64,000 nt of DNA from Castor canadensis (GCF_047511655.1 NC_133398.1:47993638-48057637), one strand, 5' to 3'; positions 48,437-59,481 are shown, numbered from the stretch's first letter. Numbers and translations are program-made. Notes: generated by a model not told the origin, from the sequence alone.

Positions 48437-49274
48437 AATGAGGCAAAGTGCGGGGACTGAGGGTTGTGAGGTGGAGGCATGGGGACTCTGGCCAGTGGCC
48501 CATGGGGTGGGAGGCATGAAGCCGCAGCCTGCCAGGGGCTTGGGGTGAGGTGGAGCTGGGGCAGGGAGATGGAAAAACTGACCATCATCTCAGGATGTCT
48601 CTTTCTGGCCACTGATATCTTCGCCATCACCAGCATCGCCAACCCGGACTGAATCAACACCAGGGAGTCTGAGGGAGCACTCACTGTGGGCCTGGTGGGA
48701 CAGCGTGAAACAATCCATGGACGTGACCAGACATGCATCCCTCCCCAGCTGCCCCAGAGTGGGTCACCACAGTTTTTTGTAATCATGGGAATCATTTCAT
48801 TGACTGTCACATGTGATTTGCTGATGGCTTCCCACTGGCGAAGAGAAGCTACAGAATATGCTCCATGGATAGCATGGAATGATCCTTTTCTATATGGCTG
48901 CCCTAATATTTCCAATAGGATTTTATGTCAATGAAGTTGGAAGTCAACCTTATAAATTACCCAACAACACAGTAGTTGGGTCATCATATGTAGTTTTGTC
49001 TTACCAATTTTCTTTACAATAGTAAAACTTCTATTTGCTGGCAAAGTTTGTTTACCAGGCTGATGAATGTCTAAACTGATTGACTTATTATTTTCTATTT
49101 TATTTTATTTTTTTATTTTTGGAGGGCAGGAGGACAAAGACAAGGCACCTGGGCAGTTCTCTCATAGGAAGATGCTTAGATGAAACTGATGCCAAAGGAA
49201 AAAAAAATGCTTTGATTTGTTCTCGTTATGCACTTTGGATTAAAAAAAAAATGAGAGCTTTTTCCATAACCAAA
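48437..49274 (+). pseudogene. MOSMO: MOSMO processed pseudogene
   Basis: The plus strand carries an intronless, broken copy of MOSMO (modulator of Smoothened; also C16orf52), a small four-helix membrane protein that lowers Smoothened at the cilium and so damps Hedgehog signalling. The start is ATG at 48569 (MEKLTIISGCLFLATDIFAI), after a GC-rich 5' UTR of about 130 bp. SLTVTCDLLMASHWRREATE, FPIGFYVNEVGSQPY and a C terminus ending LFAGKVCLPG-like before TGA at 49061-49063 are recognisable. The coding span is 495 nt, slightly shorter than the intact gene of 167 codons as I recall it. Damage includes a stop in place of the Trp after NPD (about 48648-48650) and several frameshifts. A 3' UTR follows to 49274, where a young L1 begins with no poly(A) in between. 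No introns remain, so it is an mRNA copy. Confidence 0.85.
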
Positions 49275-50672
49275 ACCAGATGTTATTGATACAAGAAAGA
49301 GTAGGAAATACTCTGGAGTTAGTAGGTATAGGTAAGAACTTTCTCAATGAAACCCCAGCAGCACAGCAACTAAGAGATAGCATAGATAAATGGGACCTCA
49401 TAAAACTAAAAAGCTTCTGTACATCAAAAGAAATGGTCTCTAAACTGAAGAGAACACCCATAGAGTGGGAGAAAATATTTGCCAATTATACATCAGACAA
49501 AGGACTGATAACCAGAATATACAGGGAACTTAAAAAACTAAATTCTCCCAAAACTAATGAACCAATAAAGAAATGGGCATGTGAACTAAACAGAACTTTC
49601 TCAAAAGAAGAAATTCAAATGGCCAGAAAACACATGAAAAAATGCTCACCATCTCTAGCAATAAAGGAAATGCAAATTAAAACCACACTAAGATTCCACC
49701 TCACCCCTGTTAGAATAGCCATCAGCAACACCACCAACAACAGGTGTTGGCGAGGATGCGGGGAAAAAGGAACCCTCTTACACTGTTGGTGGGAATGTAG
49801 ACTAGTACAACCACTCTGGAAAAAAATTTGGAGGCTACTTAAAAAGCTGGACATCGATCTACCATTTGATCCAGCAATACCACTCTTGGGGATATACCCA
49901 AAAGACTGTTACTCCAGAGGCACCTGCACATCCATGTTTATTGCGGCACTATTCACAATAGCCAAGTTATGGAAACAGCCAAGATGCCCCAGCACTGACG
50001 AATGGATTAAGAAAATGTGGTGTCTATATACAATGGAATTTTATGCAGCCATGAAGAAGAATGAAATGTTATCATTCGCTGGTAAATGGATGGAATTGGA
50101 GAACATCATTCTGAGTGAGGTTAGCCTGGCCCAAAAGACCAAAAATCGTATGTTCTCCCTCATATGTGGACATTAGATCAAGGGCAAACACAACAAGGGG
50201 ATTGGACTATGAGCACATGATAAAAGCGAGAGCACACAAGGGAGGTGTGAGGATAGGTAAGACACCTAAAAAACTAGCTAGCATTTGTTGCCCTTAATGC
50301 AGAGAAACTAAAGCAGATACCTTAAAGCAACTGAGGCCAATAGGAAAAGGGGACCAGGAACTAGAGAAAAGGTTAGATCAAAAAGAATTAACCTAGAAGG
50401 TAACACCCACGCACAGAAATCAATGTGAGTCAATGCCCTGTATAGCTATCCTTATCTCAACCAGCAAAACCCCTTGTTCCTTCCTATTATTGCTTATACT
50501 CTCTCTACAACAAAATTAGTGATAAGGGCAAAATAGTTTCTGCTGGGTATTGAGGGGGGGGAGCGGGAGGGGGTGGAGTGGGTGGTAAGGGAGGGGGTGG
50601 GGGCAGGGGGGAGAAATGAACCAAGCCTTGTATGCACATATGAATAATAAAAGAAAAATGAAAAAAAAAATA
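49275..50672 (+). mobile_element. 5'-truncated young L1, directly after the MOSMO copy
   Basis: Sequence matches the full-length L1 from about 46218 (TTGATACAAGAAAGAGTAGG) to its tail. Only a few differences are seen over 1.4 kb. It keeps 298 codons of the ORF2 C terminus open (49280-50176), including the zinc-knuckle [18 protein letters not shown], then the 3' UTR, G-rich tract (about 50553-50615) and a tail of A's with T interruptions. No convincing target duplication brackets this L1 alone; ATTG is the only shared word at its ends. It lies in the same orientation as the pseudogene, which raises a chimeric origin. Confidence 0.93.
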
Positions 50673-50708
50673 AAATAAAATAAAATTGCTTACAAAAAAA
50701 AAATAAAA

Positions 50709-51225
50709 GTAATGTGACTGTTTGAGAGGACAATGGGAGGAGGGAGAGGAAATGAAAATGAAAATGAATAAATAATATAGAATGCATATTGCATCTGTGC
50801 AGGAAGATGGCATAACAAAATGCCCTGAAAATTATAGAATAATAAGGGTTGGGGAAAAGAGTAAGGAAGGGTAATAGAGGGAGTTAATCTGATTAAAGTA
50901 CATATATTCATGGATGAAATATCATTGTGAAATCTCTTTGAACAATGAATATATGCTTTAAAAATGAAGGACAGGAATATAAAATGTCCTGTGAAAGGGT
51001 GGGCACTAGTTTGAGGGGGTCAGTGAATGGGGACATTGAAAGAAGATAAATATAGTCGATTGCTTTGGATACTTTTATGAAAATAAAACAATGAAACCTG
51101 TTGAAATTGCTTTTAAGTAGGAGAGAGGGGAGAGAATGCTGGTCGAGGTGAACCTAAGCTACATTGTAAGCATATTTGACCCCCTACGCAACTAATATAT
51201 GCTAATAAAAATGTTTTAAAAGAGG
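50709..51225 (+). repeat. Unclassified retroposon, second member of the 33839-34448 family
   Basis: Noncoding. It shares ATAAAACAATGAAACCTGTT, ATTGCTTTTAAGTAGGAGAG and GGGTGGGCACTAG-type blocks with the copy in the LTR element. Its first part resembles the old L1 3' UTR at about 24160-24240. It ends CAACTAATATATGCTAATAA and A-rich sequence. It might be the true 3' end of the old L1 whose 5' part lies at 37363. Confidence 0.55.
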
Positions 51226-52965
51226 GTTGGGAATATCACAAACCTTTACACGTGTAAGAAAATACTCATTTTCTCATAAGATCAGTATCAAAATATCAAG
51301 CACCTTGAACAGTGACTTATTAGATCACTATATTTTTATGAAAAGCCACGTTTTTCAGCAAACTTGTATTTAGTGCAACCAGATTCGTTTATTCTCTTCT
51401 TAACAGGTGAGTGGCATTGGCAAATTTGCTAGTGAAAATAGAAGTAAAAATTATTTATGGGCATCCAGAACTAATAACTTCAGTAAGGTTAAAGGAAGAC
51501 ACCCAAAATGTTCTAGTTCTAATCATTTTTAAGACACCATTAGGCTAATTCATTAGGATCTGAAGGGTCCACTTTATTAAAACTTCCAATACTCACTATG
51601 TGCTAGCAATCTGACTATACAAGACAGTAAGAAATTTTACTTAATTATATTTGACCAATATATTAAATAATTCTCTCATTCATGTCCCTGTAAATGATTG
51701 TTAAAAGTAGCCTTTAGCCCTAGAAAATCATATTTATTTCCCCAACACCTCCCTTCCAATCATTCTGTTTTAAATACATATGACTTGCATTGAAAGAATT
51801 TCTAGGTAAGTAAAACAAGAAATTATCATTTAGTTATAAAATTGACAGGCAAGAACAGCATGATCCCACTGCTTGTTGAATTCTTTTTAAGTGATTTATT
51901 TTTCCTATCAGTCATAGATGATCTGGGGTATATGATAACAATAACTAGTAATTTCTAGACCTGACAAATGAACTCCTGGACAAGAATTTAATAAAAGACT
52001 TACTTTCTGCCTTCCAAAGCTTTTCACTACAAGCCTAGCGATACCATCTTTCCTTTGACTGTTATGAATAAGCTGAGAAAATAGCAGATAGCTGAGATAG
52101 TATCCACATAGTCCCTGTGATAATGATTCAAAATGAAATTAAACTTGTCAACAGTTGCCCCTTTCCCATCCACCAAAATCCCCAAGCTTTTTCTTTAGTT
52201 AGGTCATCATTAGCAGAATAATGTAGAGGACAATATTTTAAGCAGATAAGTTTCTAGATAAGAGTGTCCTCTTTCAGTTCTAATATTCTGATGTGCTAGT
52301 GGATTTCCCTTCTGGATATTAGAGAAGTGTTTATATGTCCTCATCTCCTAAATGAGGTTTTGGATTTTATGCTTGTGCAGGCAAGTACAATCATTCATTA
52401 AAAAGAAAGAAAAAAAGGCTGAGAGGCCCAAGAACCTAAGATTGATATGCCTCTTGCTATTGACTGAATTCAAGGTATAACAAACAGTACCAAATTATTA
52501 GTACCATTTCTTTGAAAAGAGAGCCAGCCATTGAGTTCTTTTAACTGTTGGAAATCTAAATTATTCATGTGTCCCAAAATGTAGAAATGTAAAATGCGTA
52601 TTTGAAATACAGTCACCAACGGGACATTTTATAGTGCATGCATTATAAGTATCCAGCCTTAATGTGTTTGTGTTTTGTCATTTTTCCCCCAAGGTTCACT
52701 ATTACTCCCAAATTATTCTCTTGATTTTCATTATTTTGGAACGCAAAATATTTTAACATAAAAAAAATTAAACATAGGGATGAAAATGTGCTCTATACCA
52801 TTAAATCACAACAAAACTTTCTGAGTTTTGGAAATATTTTATATAACATAAACATTCTGTCCACATGTGGCCGAATTTCTAATTTTACTTCATTTTCATT
52901 AATTTAAATTTAAATAACCTCATGTGTCTAGATAATACCCTGTTGGGTAGAACAAATTTAAACCA
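51226..52965. other. Unique noncoding DNA
   Basis: No repeat family or gene recognised, apart from one half of a 103-bp duplicated block at 51909-52011. Confidence 0.45.
51909..52011 (+). repeat. Copy A of a 103-bp dispersed duplication
   Basis: Aligns without gaps to 53462-53564 with 10 differences by my count; the last 34 bases (from GGACAAGAATTTAATAAAAG) are identical. Flanking sequence does not match. Confidence 0.9.
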
Positions 52966-53058
52966 GTCTTTGACCATACCACCCTGAACATGCCTGATCT
53001 TGTCTGCTCTCAGAAGCTAAGCAAGGTCAGGCCCTGCTAGTTAATACTTGAGAGAGAA
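52966..53058 (+). pseudogene. 5S rRNA pseudogene, 3'-truncated
   Basis: ACCATACCACCCTGAACATG, then CCTGATCTTGTCTGCTCTCA, GAAGCTAAGCAAGGTCAGGC and TTAATACTTGAGAGAGA reproduce 5S rRNA from its 5' end to about base 95 of 121. The internal control region is recognisable but mutated and the 3' end is missing, so it is not a functional gene. AGAACAA occurs on both sides (52949-52955 and 53055-53061), a weak candidate target duplication. No poly(A) follows. Confidence 0.88.
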
Positions 53059-53461
53059 CAAGTCTAGGCCAATCAACATTCAGGTAGTTAGGGCCACTCA
53101 GCCACATGTCTCCTAAGCTTTTGTCTTCAAATGATCACAAATAACTCTTCTGAATTTCATTTGGGATCTTAGTAAATAGTTCTAAAATCAAACAAAACCC
53201 GGATTTCATTAAACTAAAATGTCAAAGGCTCAGAGGTTTCAGTGTGTGCCTGTGTGAACATGGGCATGTGTATCTATGTGTGCATTGGAAATTTTCTGTT
53301 TGCTCATATTTATAGTTTGTGTAATGGGGGTTCTAAGAATAAGCATATGTCTATTCCTTGCCAAGCAACCTAAGACAAACACATATCAAAACAACCCTCA
53401 GCAATATAGAGCAATATGTAATTTTGTGTCTATATGTGTGATTGCTAAAAATCTTAGAAGT
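53059..53461. other. Unique noncoding DNA
   Basis: No repeat or gene recognised. Confidence 0.4.
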
Positions 53462-53564
53462 CAGTCACAGATGATCTTGGGTAGATGTTAACAATAACTA
53501 GTAAGTTCTAGAACTGACAAACAAAGTCTTGGACAAGAATTTAATAAAAGACTTACTTTCTGCC
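53462..53564 (+). repeat. Copy B of a 103-bp dispersed duplication
   Basis: Partner of 51909-52011, 1553 bp away, same orientation. It ends exactly where the following SINE begins. Confidence 0.9.
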
Positions 53565-53765
53565 TAACTACTTGGGAGGCTGATATGAGGAAGATCACAT
53601 TTTGAGACCAGCCCAGGGCAAATAGTTCATGAGACCCCTATCTCCAAAATAACCAAAACAAAATAGGCTAGACGTATGGCTCAAGCAGTAGAATGCCTGC
53701 TTTGTGAGCATGAAGACCTGAGTTCAAACTCCAGTCCCTGCAAAAATAAACACACACACACAGAA
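53565..53765 (+). repeat. Composite B1/ID SINE, plus strand
   Basis: A B1 half lacking its 5' end (TACTTGGGAGGCTGATATGA, TTTGAGACCAGCCCAGGGCA, GAGACCCCTATCTCCAAAAT) is joined through an A-rich spacer to an ID half (TAGACGTATGGCTCAAGCAG, CTGAGTTCAAACTCCAGTCC), ending in a CA-rich tail. It gives the clearest forward view of the composite unit. Confidence 0.88.
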
Positions 53766-55373
53766 AGAGAGAAAAAGAGAGAAATTGAGAATCTTTCTTT
53801 CACTAATTTCAGTCAATATGTGCCAAGAAAGATCATAATGACATGTGTTGTGACAACCTTTTACTTACGGGAACAGCATTTAAGACTCCTATCATCTTTT
53901 TGATCCCTAATCTAGCCACTTTCAGCAAAATTATTAAAATTTTTGGAAAAGAAACAAGCCTTTTCTGAATGAAATATCTTTGTCATGGAAGAATTAAATA
54001 AAGCTTTGGGTTGATGAGCTGATTGCATTTTCCTTGGCTCTGTTCTGTTGACTCTCTCTTTTTTCTTCAATTTTTCTCCCCTACCTTAATTTTCATAGAC
54101 ATTCCTGCAAGACACTTTTTCCAAAAATTCCTTACTTAGATATAGTAGTCATAGCAAAAAAGGAACATAATTCTTGGTTGAATTTTTCATTCTCTAGGAC
54201 TCTGCCAATTACTGTCATAAGCAGAGGTGACTTTTTGTGAGGTAGATGCTTGTTCATTAGAAAGTGGCCCGAAACAATGAATTCCCTTCACATAACCATT
54301 GAACTACCGTGTGATGGTAACGACTTTCTGTCACTTCTAACCTAGGTCTAGTCCAAACTCCTGACCTAGAGGTGTAAAGGCTTTGTAGCTCATTAGTGAT
54401 TCCCCAGGAACTATCGAGTGCCAACTCTCTAGTCACACAGTGCCTGAAGTGCAGTGGTGAGACTAGCATCAGTAGTATTTTAATGGCAAAAGTGATAGGT
54501 GCTAAACTGAATGCTTAAATTTTTTAAAAATTGAACATTCTCAGTGTTTTCTATGTAACACTGAGGTGATCACGTTAATGTGATTTTTTTAAAAACTTTA
54601 TTGTAAGTGCACTTTTTATTGAAACTGATCCATCAACACCTGGTGAGGACAATAGTCCAATTCAGTTGGGCAAAAATAGACTTTTTCACTTATTCTCATT
54701 TGCAAAATGTCCTTTCCTGGACAAGGAACTAGGTTGAGGAAAGAGTAATTTTAAATGCTGGAATCAAAATAGTATAGCTAATGTAACAAGGCTAAATTTT
54801 GTTTTCCTTTTCTGAAGTTACTGTTTTTAAACATTGTATATTGTATTTAAATAAGGATAAAGAGCAGAATCATTGAGCCCATTTTCCTTGCACTAAGTTA
54901 GCTAAAGTCTGTGGTCTAAGAGAAATCTTTCGGCTAAGTCAGCCTGAGCATTGTAAACATTGGGTTCAGGTTATGGTGCAATGCTTTACTGCTTCAGTGA
55001 AAAAAATTTTCATTTTTTTTCTTTTTCTTAATGTGTAAGCTTGAAATAATATATAGATATCCAGAATAAATACATTTAAGTTTCAGTTTGATGATCTGTC
55101 AAGCCAAAGCATTCTTAATTTCATATTTCCTAACATATCCATTATTATGGTCCTGTGTACTTCTAAAATACATATTTCTTTTCAAACAATTTTGTTTTAA
55201 ATTTAAGAGAGGAAAGAGAATAAGAATTACTTACTAAATACAGTGATATATTTACCTAAACACCACATAATACACATTATGGAAATATTTATCTGGGAGT
55301 AAGGATCTATTAATGATCCTATCAAACTAACCTATTTTAAGTATTTACTTGTTAAAAACATCTCATCAGAAAA
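53766..55373. other. Unique noncoding DNA
   Basis: Repeat-free by eye. 54850-55000 has non-repetitive sequence that could be conserved. No reading frame with recognisable protein was found. Confidence 0.4.
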
Positions 55374-55978
55374 ATAAGTTCAAAATACTGATGAGAATGC
55401 AGGAACCCTGTATACACTGTTAGTGGAAATGTAAATTAGTTCAGCCACTATGGAAATCAGTACAGAAGAGGTTTCTCAAAAACCTAAAAATGGAACTGCC
55501 ACATCATCCTCCTATACCACTACTTGATATATACCTAAAGGAATAAAGTAACCATACAATAGAGATACCTGAACACCCACGTTTATTGCAGCAATATTCA
55601 CAATAGCCAAAGTATGGAATCAGCCTAGGTGCCCATCAATAGATGAACATAAAAAGAAAATGTGGTATATAAACACAGTGGAATATTATTTGTCCATCAA
55701 GAAGAATGAAATTATGCCATTTGTGGGAAAATGGATGGAACTGAAGATCATACTAAATTAAATAAATCAGAGCCAGAAATATAAATATCATGATTTCTCT
55801 CATATACAGAATTTAGATGTTCCCAAAAAGTCATTAAAAGCAAAAAGACTGTGGATCAGGGGGGCACAATAGGGTGATTAGGGTAAATATGACCAAAACG
55901 CATTATGTGTCAGTGTGTAAATTCCATAATGAAACCCACTATTCTGTAAAATTAGTAATAAGAAGAAATATAAGTTCA
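55374..55978 (+). mobile_element. Old L1 3' fragment with short target duplications
   Basis: 55383-55969 holds the ORF2 C terminus (GTTTATTGCAGCAATATTCA, AATGTGGTATATAAACACAG, GGAATATTATTTGTCCATCA) and a 3' UTR of the type at 24100-24255 (ATAATGAAACCCACT). ATAAGTTCA occurs at 55374-55382 and 55970-55978. Confidence 0.78.
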
Positions 55979-56860
55979 GTGGCAAAATGAAATTGAGTAT
56001 GAATCACTTCTTAAATTCTTAGCTTATTTTTCATGAAAATTAGTTACTCTAGGCTCTCTTGAGTTATAATTATTCTATTTTAATTGAATTAAATTACAGA
56101 AAGTATTTGTTCAAACAAATTAATATAACATAAATTTCTGTCCAATAACCAAAAAGTAGCTGGTGTTGGCATGGAACTCTGACAACAATTTAAAATTCCT
56201 AATAACCTCTGGAGACAAATCTTTTTGAAAGTGGCAGATATCTTAACAATGGTCTTCTGTTATCACATCTCCATCATAGCTAGAACTTTGTAAGTTGATA
56301 TTCCCTTTCCTAAACTGACCAAAGTCAATATAGTCTCCAATTATAGCTGGACGAACCTGACAGCTTGTTGTCTCCTCTCTGAAGGTTGTCTGCCTCATTG
56401 AGTAGCCTGTACCGACAAACTGCCAAAGCATCGTTAATACCTTGGTTGCTTTTTTATTGTTTAGAGGATGGTGTTTGTCTGTTGGCTTACCCAATATGCT
56501 GTTCTTTCTTGGGTAGGATAATTTCTTTTATTTTCAGTTGCATTATGTTTGCTCTACAATTTTAAAAATTTAGCCAGTAACCAAATATTTTTACTTTGTG
56601 TTTTGTTGAATTATTTTCTTTCTGTATCATAATCCCTAAAACAGTCCACTGTGCTTATATTACACATTAAATTTCAAAATATTTTTGGATATTTTTACTC
56701 TCATTATGATAGTTGAAATTAAACTTAAGGCATAATATTGTTATAATCATTGAACCAATAAAGCATTTGAAATGCTATATTAAGAAAATAATGATTTGCC
56801 ATTAATTAACTGCTTGACTATTGTTGGAATTTATTTTGATTATATATTGCTTTTTAAAAA
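55979..56860. other. Unique noncoding DNA
   Basis: An 84-codon minus-strand open frame at 56494-56243 has no family I recognise and no start, splice or codon evidence, so it is not called as a gene. The segment 56160-56500 is less AT-rich than its surroundings and could be an old mRNA copy or conserved DNA. Confidence 0.35.
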
Positions 56861-57042
56861 GCCATGCAATTTTTTTGTCAGCACTAGAGATTGAACTGAG
56901 GGCCTTGCACTTGTGCCATGCCCCCAGTCATATTATTTTGAAGGACTTTTTTTCTTTTGTAATACTGGGGTTTAAACTCAGGGCATTGTACTTGCTAGGC
57001 AAGTGCTCTAGCATTTCAGCCACATGCCCAGTGCCATGCAAT
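56861..57042 (-). mobile_element. Double ID-type SINE with 10-bp target duplications
   Basis: Two ID-like units in antisense lie in tandem: a shortened one (GATTGAACTGAGGGCCTTGC ... CATGCCCCCAGTC) and a fuller one (ACTGGGGTTTAAACTCAGGG, CTAGGCAAGTGCTCTAGC ... CACATGCCCAGT), with T runs at 56870-56877 and 56946-56956. GCCATGCAAT occurs at 56861-56870 and 57033-57042, around both units together. Confidence 0.8.
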
Positions 57043-57624
57043 CACTTTTAAAGTGAAAGCCAGGCTCTCTTGAGATAACAGATGATTTGTTTTGCACATA
57101 GTGTAATTTAAGTGCTGTATTTTCCTCTTGAGGAAGCCATGTTGGCAGAGTTAGTGAAAGAAGACTTCCCAATCTTTTTCCTTCTAAGATTTTTAGCGCT
57201 TAAAATGTAGACACAAAATTAAATGTTGTTCTGTATTGCTGGCTGTTGCTTTTGTATGTGTTTGTTTATTCTTCTTAGAACCATCATTACAGGAAATGCA
57301 AATCTGCACAAATTAAAGACATCCAAAACACACATAGACACACATGCATATGTGAGTATGAGTGTGCATTCATATACATATATACATATACATGTCATTG
57401 ACATTTTAGTTTAATCAAACCTGAGTTTTGTTTGACTTTAGAATTATTTACTAAAATCCAAAGTGAAATTCAGACTAGTTATTAGGGATCGTTTCAAAAT
57501 AGAAGCTTAGGAGGCATGTGGCAGAGTGATGCTATCTGAACATGGATTAGCCTAGATTTGTTCTATCCTATAGACAGTCAGTCCTATTTAAGTATAAATG
57601 AATAAAAACTAAATAAAATTAGGA

Positions 57625-57715
57625 ATTAAGCTAAGTAAGATTTACTGAAGCATATATGTAAATATCACAATGTATCCCCCTGTGTAACTATTATATGCTA
57701 ATGAAAATTTTTTTA
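57625..57715 (+). repeat. 3' terminus of an L1-like retroposon
   Basis: AAGCATATATGTAAATATCA, then TATCCCCCTGTGTAACTATT and ATATGCTAATGAAAATTTTT, match the terminal part of the repeat at 50709-51225 (about 51160-51220). Only the 3' tip is recognisable. Confidence 0.55.
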
Positions 57716-58829
57716 ATTAGGAATTTAGTTCCTGAGTTGCACTGGTTCTACACCCACAAGTGGACAGTGTCTATGTGATATGGAATATTTCCATCATCTC
57801 AGAAAGTTCTGTTGGACAGTGCTGGTGCCAGGTCAAGTTTTCATCCATAAAGAAACTATCACTTTTAAAACTATAGATTGCCTTGAGATACTTTCTGATG
57901 TGTGTAACATAAAATCTTACTCAAAAGAAATAATAAGGTTTGGGCTCTCTTAAGTGCAAGTCAAGATGGAGTTAGGCTTCATGACAGGCTACAGACAGTA
58001 TTTTAGTTCTATTTCTCTGGGACCTTCTTCATGGCTCCCTCTGAGTTAGCTGCACATTCAGCATAGCTGAAAAAAAAAGCTGTAGCAGTTCTCATCTTCA
58101 TATACATACATTCTGAAGACTAAAGGAAGAGAGAAGAGCACTTAAGATCTCTTTTGTGCCAGCAAAGAATATTCCTTGATGCTCCATGCAACCCTGTCCC
58201 TGGCATTTCATCGAATAAATTTGGGTCTCATTCCTGAAGAAGGAACTGACAGTCTAAGCAGACTGGCCTGTGTTCCCGAACAAGAACCATGAAAAAAAGT
58301 GAGACTAATGAGCCTTAAGCCATCCAGGACCTACTGGAGTTAGACTGTATTCACCCTCCCAGAACACCCATCAATAATGATAGAGGACAGCTATCTGAAA
58401 TTCAGGCCATCCTTATTAAAAAAAAAAGGAAGGGATGATTGGTGAAAACTGAGTAGGCAAGCAATAATGTCCACTACAGAAAGATTAATATTTTTGCTTT
58501 ATTTTGCAACTTTTATACATTTAGTAGACTTCCTTTGAAATGTAACAATAAGGAATCAATGCTCCCCCCACTTGCCCCCCAAAACACTCAAACATTAAAC
58601 AACAGAAATATTGCTATTTTCAAATTATGTGAAGCTCTAACATCTGAGTGGGTAGAAAAAAGTGAGGCAAGTGACAAGGATTGTACTACTATATAAAATA
58701 ATGAGGTTAGAGAAAAGAATCCAAATTAACATATCTAAGAAAATGCTATCCCAAAGCTGATCTTATCAATTGTCTAATCTAGTTTGTGTCCTGTACATTT
58801 TAAATCTATGTACATATACATTGCTTTTG
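57716..58829. other. Unique noncoding DNA
   Basis: No gene or repeat family recognised. Confidence 0.4.
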
Positions 58830-59481
58830 CCCAGAACCACCATCTTTTAGTATTTCCCCAAAATGAAAAACACAAAGGGAAAGAGGAGAAAAACCCTACA
58901 TAGTTTTCTAGCCCTTTTAGAAAACATGCAGTTGTTTCTTTGGCCACATGCATGCAAATCTACATGAAGAGTGATATTGTAGACATCAAGAGAATGGATA
59001 CCATTCAAAAAGGAATTATCTGGGTTAGGTCCATGGCTCAAGTGGTAGGGTGCCTGTCTAGCAAGCACAAAGCCCTGAGTTCAAACCCCAGTACTACCAA
59101 AAAAAGAAAAAGGTATGCCCTACAAATGTTTGTTACCATAGCAAAATTGGAAGTGTCTACAATGTTATCCAGAATGCTGTTGGCATTATTGTGAACAAGA
59201 AAGTTAAGGGCAAGATTCTTGCCAAGAGAATTAATTTGCATAGTGAGCAGATTAAATATCCTAAGAACTGAGATGGCTTCCAGAAATGTGTGATGGAAAT
59301 GACCAGAGAAAGAAGGAAGTCAAAGAGAAAAGAACCTGGATTCAACAGAAACACCAGCCTACTGGTGTTTCACTGTGAGAACGAATGAGCAGGAGCCTGA
59401 TCTCCTAGAACTTGCACCCTATGACTTCATGGTGCAATAGATGTAAAAAACATAAATGATCTTTGGACTGTAAAAAAAAAA
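58830..59481 (+). pseudogene. RPL21: RPL21 processed pseudogene, split by a SINE
   Basis: An intronless copy of ribosomal protein L21 (60S subunit protein eL21). The 5' UTR (AGAACCACCATCTTTTAGTA) leads to ATG at 58863; the translation then follows L21 through codons matching LATYMRIYK-, DIVDIKGMGT- and QKG-type residues. At 59014 a SINE interrupts it, and it resumes with MPxKCYH-, GRVYN-, [22 protein letters not shown] sequence to a stop at 59438-59440. A 3' UTR and poly(A) (59472-59481) close it. Stops and substitutions make it nonfunctional. Confidence 0.9.
59014..59106 (+). repeat. ID-type SINE inserted in the RPL21 pseudogene
   Basis: TAGGTCCATGGCTCAAGTGG, TCTAGCAAGCACAAAGCCC, TGAGTTCAAACCCCAGTACT and an A-rich tail form a well-preserved tRNA-like SINE (clear B box GTTCAAACCCC). 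AAAAAGG at 59007-59013 and 59107-59113 is the target duplication. It is younger than the pseudogene. Confidence 0.88.

Noticed and set aside
48391-48915. 174-codon minus-strand open frame
   Set aside because: Antisense of the MOSMO pseudogene and part of the old L1.
52966-53058. Functional 5S rRNA gene
   Set aside because: 3' end missing, internal promoter mutated, and no terminator T-run at the expected place.
56243-56494. 84-codon minus-strand open frame
   Set aside because: No recognisable family, no clear exon signals, and length within chance for this window. A translated database search would settle it.
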